From contig NZ_JAQQXP010000004.1 of assembly GCF_028595265.1 (NCBI RefSeq), positions 62,001 through 126,000 on the forward strand: a stretch of 64,000 bases of DNA. Direction: 5' to 3'. The stretch is from Alteromonas gilva. Lineage in GTDB: Bacteria; Pseudomonadota; Gammaproteobacteria; Enterobacterales; Alteromonadaceae. The notes under the pieces are model-generated. The model worked only from the letters and a program-made list of their open reading frames with translations. It was not told where the DNA came from and did no database searches. Of the stretch, positions 34,648-41,842 are shown piece by piece. Position 1 is the first letter of the stretch; each line of letters starts with the position of its first letter. The translations under genes were made by a program, and so were the position numbers.

Positions 34648-35387
34648 AGCATAAATCTTCTTCTCTTCTTGAAGCTCTCTAACCGCTTGAGCTTGAGTTC
34701 TGCACGTTGCTCAAACCAATCGTATATAGGGCTTAACTGAACATAGTCCATTGTCAGGATATGCTTTATAGACTCTTCACTGAAACCAGTAATAATCATA
34801 ATGTCAGTTGTACTAGCTCCATTGCGGTACATCTCAACAACACACGTTCTTATGAGCGATATGCGCCTTACTCCGTTGTCCCAAAGATTTGCTTTCTTGA
34901 TAAACGAATCAAGTAGCTTATTCATCGAGTGAGGGCTAATAGAATTTCCGCGACTTTGTGTATTGAATGCCTTCAAACTATCATCTACAAACAAAGGCGC
35001 ATTTGGATCTAATCCGTTGTAATGCTTATGTGGATAGCAGTTAATTTTATTCTTAATCAACCACCTAAAGTATGCTTCAAAGGCTTTCATCAACTCTGGA
35101 TGACTAAGGACAATTGGCCGCTCGAAACCATCTCTTGCTATCTGTTCGGGCAATACCACTATTTCGTTTAATTCTCCCTCTGGTGATATGAACAACCTAT
35201 TTGTCACAAACGTTAATTCAATCTCTCTGAGGCCAGCAACCGCTGCGAGTAAAATCAATAATTTATTTCTGTGCCTAAGTTCCGTGTTTCGCCCACAATT
35301 TCTGCTTACAAGCTGATCCCACAACTCGCTATTTGATAAAGGTCTACCTTCCACTTTTAACGCAATTTTTAGTAATAATTGCGTCAA
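34644..35387 (-). CDS. tyrosine recombinase-like protein, atypical and short
   Basis: The 247-aa protein resembles the catalytic domain of integrases: RHRNKLLILLAAVAGLREIELTFV (first Arg), PIVLSHPELMKAFEAYFRWL, and GVRRISLIRTCVVEMYRNGASTTDIMIITGFSEESIKHIL followed by MDYVQL (possible second Arg, and Tyr). The box II His is not evident (SLIRT instead of HxLR). The start is TTG with the frame open about 19 codons further upstream, so the N-terminus may be lost. It heads the small-gene array and is translationally coupled to the toxin gene. Confidence 0.6.
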   Translation of the reverse strand: MTQLLLKIALKVEGRPLSNSELWDQLVSRNCGRNTELRHRNKLLILLAAVAGLREIELTFVTNRLFISPEGELNEIVVLPEQIARDGFERPIVLSHPELMKAFEAYFRWLIKNKINCYPHKHYNGLDPNAPLFVDDSLKAFNTQSRGNSISPHSMNKLLDSFIKKANLWDNGVRRISLIRTCVVEMYRNGASTTDIMIITGFSEESIKHILTMDYVQLSPIYDWFEQRAELKLKRLESFKKRRRFML

Positions 35388-35479
35388 TAGTGACAGTTTA
35401 TTTTTAATACAGCAACCTAAAAACGCAGTAGCACAAATGTATTAAGGTCTTTTGCCTATCAAATGGGAAACGTCCAGAC

Positions 35480-35511
35480 ATAAAAAAACCGCCACAAGGA
35501 CGGTTTTTTAT
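35480..35511 (-). terminator. intrinsic terminator
   Basis: On the minus strand AAAACCGTCC-ttgt-GGCGGTTTT forms a stem followed by a T run, directly after the 117-aa gene. It ends the large core operon. Confidence 0.8.
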
Positions 35512-35516
35512 GTCAT

Positions 35517-35870
35517 TTAATGAGCTGAATTAGCTTCAAGAACTTGCTTACAAATATCATTAAACCTTTCAGGATGAAGCGAAGGAGAAACATAATCATT
35601 TGTTTCTATACTCGACCAAATAAATTGGTCTTCCCATTCGTTCAACATAAAGAGATCTTGTTTCATAAGGGTTCTGTCAGAACTATTTCTATCAGCCTCA
35701 CCAATCCAATCAAGTAAATCATCAATAAAGTCGTCTAAATCTATCAGCTTCCAATTTACTTTTTCTTCCTGAAACACTTCTTCCTTTATTTCATCATTAT
35801 CAACAAAGACGTTGTAAGGAAAATTGAACGAAATTTTAGCTGATATAGCTTCTACATGTGAAGCACTCAT
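35517..35870 (-). CDS. hypothetical protein
   Basis: A 117-aa acidic soluble protein (MSASHVEAISAKISFNFPYN...) with a W/D-rich middle (VNWKLIDLDDFIDDLLDWIGEAD). GAGGAAACCACATT precedes the ATG. It is the last gene of the core operon, between element E0 and the terminator. No family recognised. Confidence 0.6.
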   Translation of the reverse strand: MSASHVEAISAKISFNFPYNVFVDNDEIKEEVFQEEKVNWKLIDLDDFIDDLLDWIGEADRNSSDRTLMKQDLFMLNEWEDQFIWSSIETNDYVSPSLHPERFNDICKQVLEANSAH

Positions 35871-35895
35871 AATGTGGTTTCCTCTTTCATAAAAA

Positions 35896-35944
35896 AGGGC
35901 AAACCACTTCCCAATCGGGACAATGATATTGCCCCTTTGGGTTC
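35896..35944 (-). repeat. element E0 (intercistronic pseudoknot-like RNA)
   Basis: AACCCAAAGGGGCAA ... CCCGATTGGG ... TTTGCCC on the minus strand. Helix A CCCAA/TTGGG and helix B GGGCAA/TTGCCC. It lies just ahead of the 117-aa gene. Confidence 0.7.
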
Positions 35945-35950
35945 ATGTTG

Positions 35951-35973
35951 TAGGCAGCTCATCGAGCTGCCGG
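35951..35973 (-). other. perfect 8-bp hairpin
   Basis: GGCAGCTC-GAT-GAGCTGCC follows the 53-aa gene; no U run, so it may stabilise or process the mRNA rather than terminate it. Confidence 0.5.
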
Positions 35974-35979
35974 TTTTAT

Positions 35980-36141
35980 TTAATGTTTGGCCTTAGTGTC
36001 AAATACACCCGGAAAGTATTTCTCCGCTAAAGCATCTAAATCAGCAAACATGAAGAATGCACTCAACCCGACGACCAGAACGATGGGAACCACCACTCCT
36101 ATTGCGTACCAGATTTCATACTTCGACATAATGTCACTCAT
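35980..36141 (-). CDS. 53-aa membrane protein
   Basis: The frame from ATG 36141 (GAGGTAAATAAT upstream) encodes MSDIMSKYEIWYAIGVVVPI, one long hydrophobic helix (VVVPIVLVVGLSAFFMFA) and a tail ending TKAKH. It is 5 nt from the upstream gene's stop codon. Function unknown. Confidence 0.65.
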   Translation of the reverse strand: MSDIMSKYEIWYAIGVVVPIVLVVGLSAFFMFADLDALAEKYFPGVFDTKAKH

Positions 36142-36146
36142 ATTAT

Positions 36147-36374
36147 TTACCTCGTATTAGTGTACTTAACAAACCTCACCACCGCAAGAACAGCACCGGT
36201 CAGGATCATAAAGAATCCGACCACCAGCGCTACTACAGCAAATGAGAATTGAGCTGGAGATAAACCAGCACCAAAGACCAGTGAGAACAATCCCCCTGGA
36301 AAGAGGGAGGTTCCAAATGCCAGGAGAAGTACTTCCATAAGCAGAAGTACAACGTCTGACAGCTTCTTTTTCAT
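36147..36374 (-). CDS. small membrane protein
   Basis: A 75-aa protein (MKKKLSDVVLLLMEVLLLAF...) with two hydrophobic helices, the second FSFAVVALVVGFFMILTGAV. ATG 36374 follows AAGGAGC and element E1; the longer frame upstream runs through E1 and is spurious. Confidence 0.65.
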   Translation of the reverse strand: MKKKLSDVVLLLMEVLLLAFGTSLFPGGLFSLVFGAGLSPAQFSFAVVALVVGFFMILTGAVLAVVRFVKYTNTR

Positions 36375-36395
36375 AAGAATGCTCCTTATATGAAA

Positions 36396-36441
36396 TAGGG
36401 AGCAGTAACCCATAGGGGCTCTTACTCCCCCGTGGGTTAAA
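36396..36441 (-). repeat. element E1
   Basis: TTTAACCCACGGGGGAG ... CCCCTATGGG ... CTCCC: helix A CCCAcgGGGG/CCCCtaTGGG, helix B GGGAG/CTCCC. Between the 50-aa and 75-aa genes. Confidence 0.75.
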
Positions 36442-36451
36442 TTAGATGCAA

Positions 36452-36604
36452 TCAGTCTTCTTCTTGAAGGTAACAATCCACATCAAGATTAAGCTGTCTG
36501 CACAGGGCTGTTTCCGCTTGGAAAAGGGATAGGCCTTTTAAGGTATCGTCTACCAATGAACCATCGTCATAGACGATGCGAAACGTTTTATTTTGATTGC
36601 TCAT
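36452..36604 (-). CDS. 50-aa hypothetical protein
   Basis: The frame from ATG 36604 encodes MSNQNKTFRIVYDDGSLVDD and ends DCYLQEED. ATAAGGAGAACTACTG precedes the ATG, which overlaps the upstream gene's stop (TGATG). Small soluble acidic protein of unknown role. Confidence 0.65.
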   Translation of the reverse strand: MSNQNKTFRIVYDDGSLVDDTLKGLSLFQAETALCRQLNLDVDCYLQEED

Positions 36605-37098
36605 CAGTAGTTCTCCTTATACCAGGTGGTAATTCCGTCAATATCACGCTGAAGCATGTCGGCATCCGCAGCGGAACGTTCAACAACGTCACCTTCGCAA
36701 AACGAGACAATTTTCAGAGATTCACGATTTACCCAATAGCCATGACAAAAATCCAAAGTAATGAATGAGCAATATTCATCGTTTAGCATAAGGCGCTCAA
36801 AATCACCCATACCACCGATGAACGTAGAGCGTCGAACAACAACGCCATTTTCATTCACTTCCTGAGTCACATTATCGCTAGCGATCATGTTTTTTATTTT
36901 GCCACTCACCAGAAGATAGAAATCCACCTGCTCCTGCGTAGTATCACGCATAAAGCTGGCACCCATACTGAACCAATGTTCATGGGCATAGATTTCACCA
37001 TCAAGGTGCTCTAACTGGTTTAGATTCAAGGTAGCAAGAATGGCCTCGGCTGAAGTCATATCCTGACAACCCTGGATACGTGGGAGTAAGTAACTCAT
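36604..37098 (-). CDS. hypothetical protein
   Basis: A 164-aa soluble protein (MSYLLPRIQGCQDMTSAEAI...) with CHGYWVNRESLKIVSFCEGD near the end. The start follows TTAGGAATATTAAG and element E2. No family recognised. Confidence 0.65.
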   Translation of the reverse strand: MSYLLPRIQGCQDMTSAEAILATLNLNQLEHLDGEIYAHEHWFSMGASFMRDTTQEQVDFYLLVSGKIKNMIASDNVTQEVNENGVVVRRSTFIGGMGDFERLMLNDEYCSFITLDFCHGYWVNRESLKIVSFCEGDVVERSAADADMLQRDIDGITTWYKENY

Positions 37099-37115
37099 CT
37101 TAATATTCCTAATAA

Positions 37116-37163
37116 AATGGAGATACCTACCCCGTAAGGGAATAGATATCCCCTTGGGGTTAA
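37116..37163 (-). repeat. element E2
   Basis: TTAACCCCAAGGGGATATC ... CCCTTACGGGG ... GGTATCTCC: helix A and helix B (GGGGATA/TATCTCC with one G-U). Directly after the stop of the 77-aa gene. Confidence 0.7.
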
Positions 37164-37164
37164 T

Positions 37165-37398
37165 TTAATGTTTCTTGGTTAGCATTTCTGGTCGAGCCGG
37201 GAACCAAGGTGCATCGGTATCTAGATGAATGAATCTGCCATTAAAGACATCTTCTTTCTTGCTAAAACCAATAACCCTGAAGCCCTCATCGAATACCACA
37301 CCGAATTCATTGGTGAAGATAACCTCGTCACCTATTTCATAATCAGTGGGTATTGGAGAAACCGTGGCCAGTTGTGATGGATCGAATTGAATTCCCAT
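37165..37398 (-). CDS. small hypothetical protein
   Basis: A 77-aa protein (MGIQFDPSQLATVSPIPTDY...) that looks like a small beta-barrel, with EIGDEVIFTNEFGVVFDEGFRVIGF typical of an SH3-like or KOW-like fold. The start touches the upstream gene's stop. Role unknown. Confidence 0.6.
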   Translation of the reverse strand: MGIQFDPSQLATVSPIPTDYEIGDEVIFTNEFGVVFDEGFRVIGFSKKEDVFNGRFIHLDTDAPWFPARPEMLTKKH

Positions 37399-37399
37399 C

Positions 37400-37729
37400 T
37401 TAAATGACCGCCGTTTCTGATAGATGTTTTTGTTTACTGATAATTAAATCAGCAATTTTTTTAGCATCTTCCAGAGTATCTGCGTCATGCAGTGCCTCGG
37501 CAAAGCCTTGCTGGTCACGACCATACACTGTGTAGAAGACCTTTGCAGGATCTTCACCATCAGTCAGGGCGTTTTCTAAAGTCTCTTGGCCAGATGCAAC
37601 ACCAGGTAACGATTCGCAAAAGGTACCGTCACCAACTGGTGCGTCATAAGCGTAAACTGCAGAGATTTCCAGATTGGCAAAAGCCGACATATCAGGCAGA
37701 ACTCCACCTGTACAACAGTTAAACATCAT
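37400..37729 (-). CDS. hypothetical protein
   Basis: A 109-aa acidic protein (MMFNCCTGGVLPDMSAFANL...) with YTVYGRDQQGFAEALHDADT and a helical C-terminus. GAGAGAACATT precedes the ATG. No family recognised. Confidence 0.6.
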   Translation of the reverse strand: MMFNCCTGGVLPDMSAFANLEISAVYAYDAPVGDGTFCESLPGVASGQETLENALTDGEDPAKVFYTVYGRDQQGFAEALHDADTLEDAKKIADLIISKQKHLSETAVI

Positions 37730-37746
37730 AATGTTCTCTCAAATTA

Positions 37747-37797
37747 ATGAGGGAAACCTACCCTTACCGGGAATAGATTTCCCCGATAGGGTTAAAA
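37747..37797 (-). repeat. element E3
   Basis: TTTTAACCCTATCGGGGAAATC ... CCCGGTAAGGG ... GGTTTCCC: helix A CCCTA/TAAGGG, helix B GGGAAA/TTTCCC. Confidence 0.75.
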
Positions 37798-37829
37798 ATA
37801 ATGGCGCCATGGGCGCCTGTAGATATGTG

Positions 37830-38084
37830 TTAAATATACAACTTCAATATCTCATAATGCTCAGGTTTCACTTCAGTTACTGAATAAACAGAGTAGTGAA
37901 ACTCCCAAAATAAATCGGAAATCCCAGACTCAGTCCATTCAGCACTTTCACCTAAATCACCATGGCATTCACTCAGCATAGCTTGATTACCTGCATCCTC
38001 CTGATTGTCAGCAACAATAAGCTTGGTACAGTTTTTCTCATACTCGCCGGTCTGAATATTCAATTTAACAACAAAATTTTTCAT
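37830..38084 (-). CDS. small hypothetical protein
   Basis: An 84-aa protein (MKNFVVKLNIQTGEYEKNCT...). ATG 38084 follows GGAGAGAAACGT and element E4; the longer frame is spurious. It has the look of small antirestriction/host-modulating plasmid proteins, but no family is recognised. Confidence 0.6.
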   Translation of the reverse strand: MKNFVVKLNIQTGEYEKNCTKLIVADNQEDAGNQAMLSECHGDLGESAEWTESGISDLFWEFHYSVYSVTEVKPEHYEILKLYI

Positions 38085-38102
38085 ACGTTTCTCTCCGTTT
38101 AA

Positions 38103-38151
38103 ATGAGGGAAACATCCCAAGCAGGGAGTGATTCTCCCTACTGGGTTAAGT
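38103..38151 (-). repeat. element E4
   Basis: CTTAACCCAGTAGGGAG ... TCCCTGCTTGGG ... TTTCCCTC: helix A CCCAGTAGGGA/TCCCTGCTTGGG; helix B weaker here. Confidence 0.65.
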
Positions 38152-38157
38152 ATTGCT

Positions 38158-38550
38158 TTATTGGTTTTGGTCACTCAATGATTTGTCTAGCCACTTTCCC
38201 AGTCCATACCGAAACAACGGGATGGAAGGAATCGCAACTATCAACGCTGATACACAAGCAACCAACACCATTTTTGAGTCGTCTACAAAGAGGCTAACAA
38301 AAGCCGTAGTAGCAAAGCCAATGATTATGGTCATCGTCACTTCATCAAAGAACTTCATATGCTCCGCCTTTTTATCTGTGGCACTGGAAGTAAAACGCTC
38401 CCAAATAACACACGCGATAAAAAATGCGAAAATCACAGCTACAATGGCTGCATCAAACTTCTCTGGTTCAATTAAACCGACTATAAATGCCGCAGGGATT
38501 ACTCCAGCAAGCGCTTGCCTCAAGGGTACCAATATGTATTTTTTAAGCAT
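38158..38550 (-). CDS. membrane protein
   Basis: A 130-aa protein with four hydrophobic helices (ALAGVIPAAFIVGLI, AAIVAVIFAFFIACVIW, VTMTIIIGFATTAFVSLFV, MVLVACVSALIVAIPSIPLF). TTAGGAGCATTT precedes the ATG. Unknown role. Confidence 0.65.
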   Translation of the reverse strand: MLKKYILVPLRQALAGVIPAAFIVGLIEPEKFDAAIVAVIFAFFIACVIWERFTSSATDKKAEHMKFFDEVTMTIIIGFATTAFVSLFVDDSKMVLVACVSALIVAIPSIPLFRYGLGKWLDKSLSDQNQ

Positions 38551-38568
38551 AAATGCTCCTAACTTGGG

Positions 38569-38614
38569 TTATAGAGCAACCCCCAGGATGGAAGGACCGC
38601 TCAAGGGGGTTAAA
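38569..38614 (-). repeat. element E5 (divergent)
   Basis: TTTAACCCCCTTGAGC ... CTGGGGGTTGCTC: helix A CCCCC/GGGGG and helix B GAGC/GCTC in the same nested order. The initial TAA is the stop codon of the upstream gene. Confidence 0.65.
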
Positions 38615-38864
38615 TTCGACATTCTTCCATTAGCTTGCGCTCTGGGTGTTTGCCTGTTTCAAAGTGTGCATGCTCTTCAGAACCAACCGGGTAAGGATTT
38701 GGATAATCCTCAAAGCGGCCTTCAAAATATGCATACGATACGGCCCAGGCACAAACACCAGGCGCACAGTTGCTTTGAACTTTGTGAACAAAGTCATAGC
38801 TACCAATTACCTTAGTGTCATAGACAATCTTGCTTCCCTGGAACATTGTTAGAATATAATTCAT
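38610..38864 (-). CDS. small hypothetical protein
   Basis: An 84-aa protein (MNYILTMFQGSKIVYDTKVI...) containing VQSNCAPGVCAWAVSYAYFEG and ending KLMEECRI. The ATG almost touches the upstream stop, indicating coupling. No family recognised. Confidence 0.6.
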   Translation of the reverse strand: MNYILTMFQGSKIVYDTKVIGSYDFVHKVQSNCAPGVCAWAVSYAYFEGRFEDYPNPYPVGSEEHAHFETGKHPERKLMEECRI

Positions 38865-38865
38865 A

Positions 38866-39114
38866 TCAATGCTCCAAATGGGCTGTAGCTCCAAGAAGGG
38901 ATGAGGTTAACCTACGCTCCCTTACCTCAAAGCCAACTTGCTGATTGTCTTTCATTCTGACCAGAAAAAGCTTCGTGGACGTATAGAATACTTTCGTTTC
39001 CTCACGACTGTTTTTCTGAATCGTTTTGAAATGCCGAATGGACTCCCCAACACCTGCCATTTCTGACATGAGAAGGGAGAAATGGCGAGTCTGTTCTACT
39101 TGTAACTCCATCAT
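38866..39114 (-). CDS. small hypothetical protein
   Basis: An 82-aa basic helical protein (MMELQVEQTRHFSLLMSEMA...) with its ATG overlapping the preceding stop (ATGA). No family recognised. Confidence 0.55.
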   Translation of the reverse strand: MMELQVEQTRHFSLLMSEMAGVGESIRHFKTIQKNSREETKVFYTSTKLFLVRMKDNQQVGFEVRERRLTSSLLGATAHLEH

Positions 39115-39305
39115 AATGAAGCCTCAAATATGTTTCCGACTGCCAAATCCATATTTGTGACTACGTGACAAACCTTAGACATTGGATGGTTATACAAGTG
39201 AGCAACACGTAATTGCTTCAACTTGTATTGCACCCGCTTTACGTTTATTTCACGTACAATCACTTGCTTGTTGAGCTTAAGTTCAACAAAGGTATTTTTT
39301 TTCAT
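39111..39305 (-). CDS. small hypothetical protein
   Basis: A 64-aa basic protein (MKKNTFVELKLNKQVIVREI...). AGTAGGAAATACCA precedes the ATG and element E6 lies 20 nt upstream. No family recognised. Confidence 0.6.
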   Translation of the reverse strand: MKKNTFVELKLNKQVIVREINVKRVQYKLKQLRVAHLYNHPMSKVCHVVTNMDLAVGNIFEASL

Positions 39306-39324
39306 TGGTATTTCCTACTAAAAA

Positions 39325-39371
39325 TAGGGAAACACCAACCCCATAGGGGATAATGTTTCCCCTATGGGTTA
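39325..39371 (-). repeat. element E6 (best example)
   Basis: CTTAACCCATAGGGGAAACA ... CCCCTATGGGG ... TGTTTCCC: helix A CCCATAGGGG/CCCCTATGGG, helix B GGGGAAACA/TGTTTCCC, both perfect. Begins 7 nt after the VWA gene stop. Confidence 0.85.
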
Positions 39372-39378
39372 AGTTTTA

Positions 39379-41295
39379 TTATGCGAAAAGCTTTTGCTTT
39401 ATCGCGTTACGCAAGGCCTCATTAACTTCATTCATATCACTCGCTGATACAAAATCTTCAACATCAAACCCCCTTATACTGGTCTGACCCAGACCAATAG
39501 GTATAAGCTTGATATTGAGCTGTTTAGCAACCTCAACCATCTTTTCTACTTGACGTGATGAGTTCGCCTGGCCATCAGTAATAATGAACAAAATCTTGCG
39601 TTCATCTCGTTTGAGAGCAAGACTCTGAATTGCATGCAACATACCTTCATGAGTTGGGGTACCACCGGTTGGGGCCACACCAAATCTTTTGGCTGTCAAA
39701 GGCTGACCAAATGGCTTTGCCTTATAGATGTAGTTTGCATAGTCACTTTCATCCCAAACGCCAAAATAATTGACTTCGCAGTCAATCTGCATCCGAGAGA
39801 ACGTGGTAGCCAACGCAAGTGCGGAAGTGTTTGCGTGATACATATTTTCCTTATCAGTGAACTTCGTATTCATAGAGCCCGAAGCATCAACCAATATAGA
39901 AATTGCAGAGGATTTAACCCGCTGGTAAGCACCTTGCTTAAACACACTTAAATTGCCGGCTGGAATGCCTGACAATTTATTGTTTAAGAGCTTAGAGCCC
40001 ACTGTGCGAGTAACCGGTAAAGAGCGCTTATTATCAAAGATGACTTTGTACAAAGTCTGATAAAAACGATTTGCCAGTTGCTTATGTTCCTTCGGTAGCG
40101 GGTAGTTGTTGCAAGGAAGAAGTTGCTTGCGCACGTCGACATTAAATCCGTCGTACTCTCTACATTCTTCGCTTGCCTCACTCGCTTCCACTTCAAGTAA
40201 CTCGGCCAGTTTTTCATGAAAGTCATCCGTAGATGTATCTTCCAGAAACCCTTTCAGAGCTGCTTTAAGTTGCTGCATTGTACCTTCTGACTTTTGGCCA
40301 GATTGCCCCTCATCACTCGTTTCGCTGTCACCAGGAGCCTGTGATTCTTCAGAATTTAACTCATCACCTGAAGAAGCTTCGCCGTTGCCGGTATCCGTTT
40401 CTTCAGACTCATTGTCACCTTCTTCATTCTCACCAGAGCCACTGTCGCTTTCCTGCTCATCCGAACCTTCCTCAGATTTGCCGCTACCGTCACCGGATGC
40501 AGTATCATCTTCGTTCTCATCGGACTCGCCAGAATCGCCAGAATCGCCCTGACCTTCAGAATCACCTTCAGACTCATCCGAGCCTTCCTGATCTTCAGAA
40601 TCGCTATCAGACTCGTTAGAGTCGTCCTGCTGGTCAGATTCGTCGCTATCGTCTTCTGGCTTTTCCTCTTCCTCTTTGATCAAGTCATAGATTCGTTTGG
40701 AAATCTCAAATGCATCATGAGTGTTCTTAGCTTTCGCCGTCGATTCAATTTCAGCCTTGATGGCATCCACTAAATCATCACCCATAACCTCTCGACAGAT
40801 GCGCTCTGCTTCATTCGCATAATCATTCAAAGCATGTTGTCCTACGACATAACGCCTTGCGTGATAGAGAATAAAGCATGAAAGTGCATGCGAAGCATTT
40901 TCAGCCGAAGGTTTACCAAACAGCTCTCGCTTAATGGCCAATCCCACCAGCTGGCTAAGGTTGGTTTTTGCACCGGGAAATTCATCACCTACGCACTTTT
41001 CCATTCGAGCATCTTCCAACTGATTGAGTATCCGCTGTAAAGCAGGATCAATCGTTCCGGAAGATGCAAAAATGTTGTGGTCTGTGTGTTTTTCATGCCC
41101 TAACTCGTGGTCTATCCAACCTTGAATCATGGCAACCCATTCCGGGTCAGTGAAATCACCATTTGGCAGATTGATTCTGCCGCCTTGGCTAAATGCTTGA
41201 TTACCACCAATGGTCACCTCTACTCCCTGACGAGAAGTCATAAGCGTAGCGAGTGCCTTGGCGCGTTGTATAAATGAACGTGCGTTCATATCCAT
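39379..41295 (-). CDS. VWA-domain protein, CobT-like
   Basis: The 638-aa protein has a helical N-terminal part containing WIDHELGHEKHTDH (residues about 51-64), a HEXXH-type sequence. A very acidic, low-complexity Asp/Glu/Ser region spans about 215-330. The C-terminal von Willebrand A domain has a MIDAS motif (SILVDASGSMNTKF) and FIITDGQANSS. The layout matches the CobT-like partners of MoxR/CobS ATPases, which together remodel or chelate. The SXT/IncA/C family of elements carries such a gene with CobS-like and DUF3150 genes, as here. AGGAGATGGAT precedes the ATG. Confidence 0.85.
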   Translation of the reverse strand: MDMNARSFIQRAKALATLMTSRQGVEVTIGGNQAFSQGGRINLPNGDFTDPEWVAMIQGWIDHELGHEKHTDHNIFASSGTIDPALQRILNQLEDARMEKCVGDEFPGAKTNLSQLVGLAIKRELFGKPSAENASHALSCFILYHARRYVVGQHALNDYANEAERICREVMGDDLVDAIKAEIESTAKAKNTHDAFEISKRIYDLIKEEEEKPEDDSDESDQQDDSNESDSDSEDQEGSDESEGDSEGQGDSGDSGESDENEDDTASGDGSGKSEEGSDEQESDSGSGENEEGDNESEETDTGNGEASSGDELNSEESQAPGDSETSDEGQSGQKSEGTMQQLKAALKGFLEDTSTDDFHEKLAELLEVEASEASEECREYDGFNVDVRKQLLPCNNYPLPKEHKQLANRFYQTLYKVIFDNKRSLPVTRTVGSKLLNNKLSGIPAGNLSVFKQGAYQRVKSSAISILVDASGSMNTKFTDKENMYHANTSALALATTFSRMQIDCEVNYFGVWDESDYANYIYKAKPFGQPLTAKRFGVAPTGGTPTHEGMLHAIQSLALKRDERKILFIITDGQANSSRQVEKMVEVAKQLNIKLIPIGLGQTSIRGFDVEDFVSASDMNEVNEALRNAIKQKLFA

Positions 41296-41305
41296 CTCCT
41301 AAGAA

Positions 41306-41364
41306 ACGGGCATCAACGCACTACTCCCAAAGGGAATACGATGAATTGATGCCCTATGGGTTGA
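41306..41364 (-). repeat. element E7
   Basis: CTCAACCCATAGGGCATCAA ... CCCTTTGGG ... TTGATGCCC: helix A CCCATAGGG/CCCTTTGGG, helix B GGGCATCAA/TTGATGCCC perfect. It follows promoter module P1 in the leader of the VWA gene. Confidence 0.85.
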
Positions 41365-41367
41365 GTT

Positions 41368-41496
41368 TGCTTTCGCAGTTTTAGTAGCAAATCCGAAGAA
41401 TACGGAATCGCTGTCAGTTACACGGGAATGTAACTCGCTAGGTTTGTATACCGCTTGCAAGCGGTCGATAGTTAAAAAACCATCAGTTAAAAAAAC
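41368..41496 (-). promoter_or_regulatory. promoter/leader module P1
   Basis: Conserved parts on the minus strand: two TTTTTTAACT motifs about 17 nt apart; palindrome CCGCTTGCAAGCGG overlapping the upstream edge of TATACA (-10-like); hairpin GTTACA-TTCCCG-TGTAAC; about 30 variable bases; a GNRA mini-hairpin TGCGAAAGCA (41368-41377); then E7. It would drive the VWA operon. Confidence 0.7.
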
Positions 41497-41577
41497 CGTT
41501 TTAGCTTTGCCCTTAAAACAAAGACAAAGATAATACGGCTTACAGTTAGCGCAACTGATTAAAATGAGGCGAAGCCC

Positions 41578-41598
41578 GATAGGCCACGGGCCTATCGA
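41578..41598 (-). terminator. hairpin at end of ferredoxin operon
   Basis: CGATAGGCC-cgt-GGCCTATCG overlaps the ferredoxin stop codon and is followed by a GGCTTCGCC mini-hairpin and TCATTTTAAT; probable terminator. Confidence 0.6.
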
Positions 41599-41840
41599 AC
41601 TTCTATCTCAAGCTTGTTACTTGGTTTGCAAACGCAAGGTAGCACCTCATCATCGTCGCAAAAGCCAAGAGGAGTGTCGAAATATTCGACAGAGCCTTTC
41701 TTGACTTTCACGCGACAAGCGCCACAAAAACCTGAACGACAGTGACTCTCTACCGGAACACTCGATTTCTCAAGTGACTCCAGTAAAGAACCAGCAACCG
41801 GTATAAGATGTTGAACACCAGCGGTGTGGACAGTAATCAT
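41592..41840 (-). CDS. 2Fe-2S ferredoxin, YfaE-like
   Basis: The 82-aa protein has the plant-type cluster motif HCRSGFCGACRVKV plus a distal Cys (EVLPCVC). The alignment with YfaE is close: LLESLEKSSVPVESHCRSG, then DTPLGF....DEVLPC and the ending KLEIEVR. YfaE keeps the diferric-tyrosyl cofactor of class I ribonucleotide reductase NrdB in repair. No nrd gene is in the window; one may lie elsewhere on the replicon. Start 41840 follows GGGGAGTGATT and overlaps the primase stop. Confidence 0.85.
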   Translation of the reverse strand: MITVHTAGVQHLIPVAGSLLESLEKSSVPVESHCRSGFCGACRVKVKKGSVEYFDTPLGFCDDDEVLPCVCKPSNKLEIEVR

Positions 41841-41842
41841 AA

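Noticed and set aside
38153..38815. 220-codon plus-strand ORF
   Set aside because: Antisense to the 130-aa membrane protein and the 84-aa protein; crosses element E5; composition is shadow-like.
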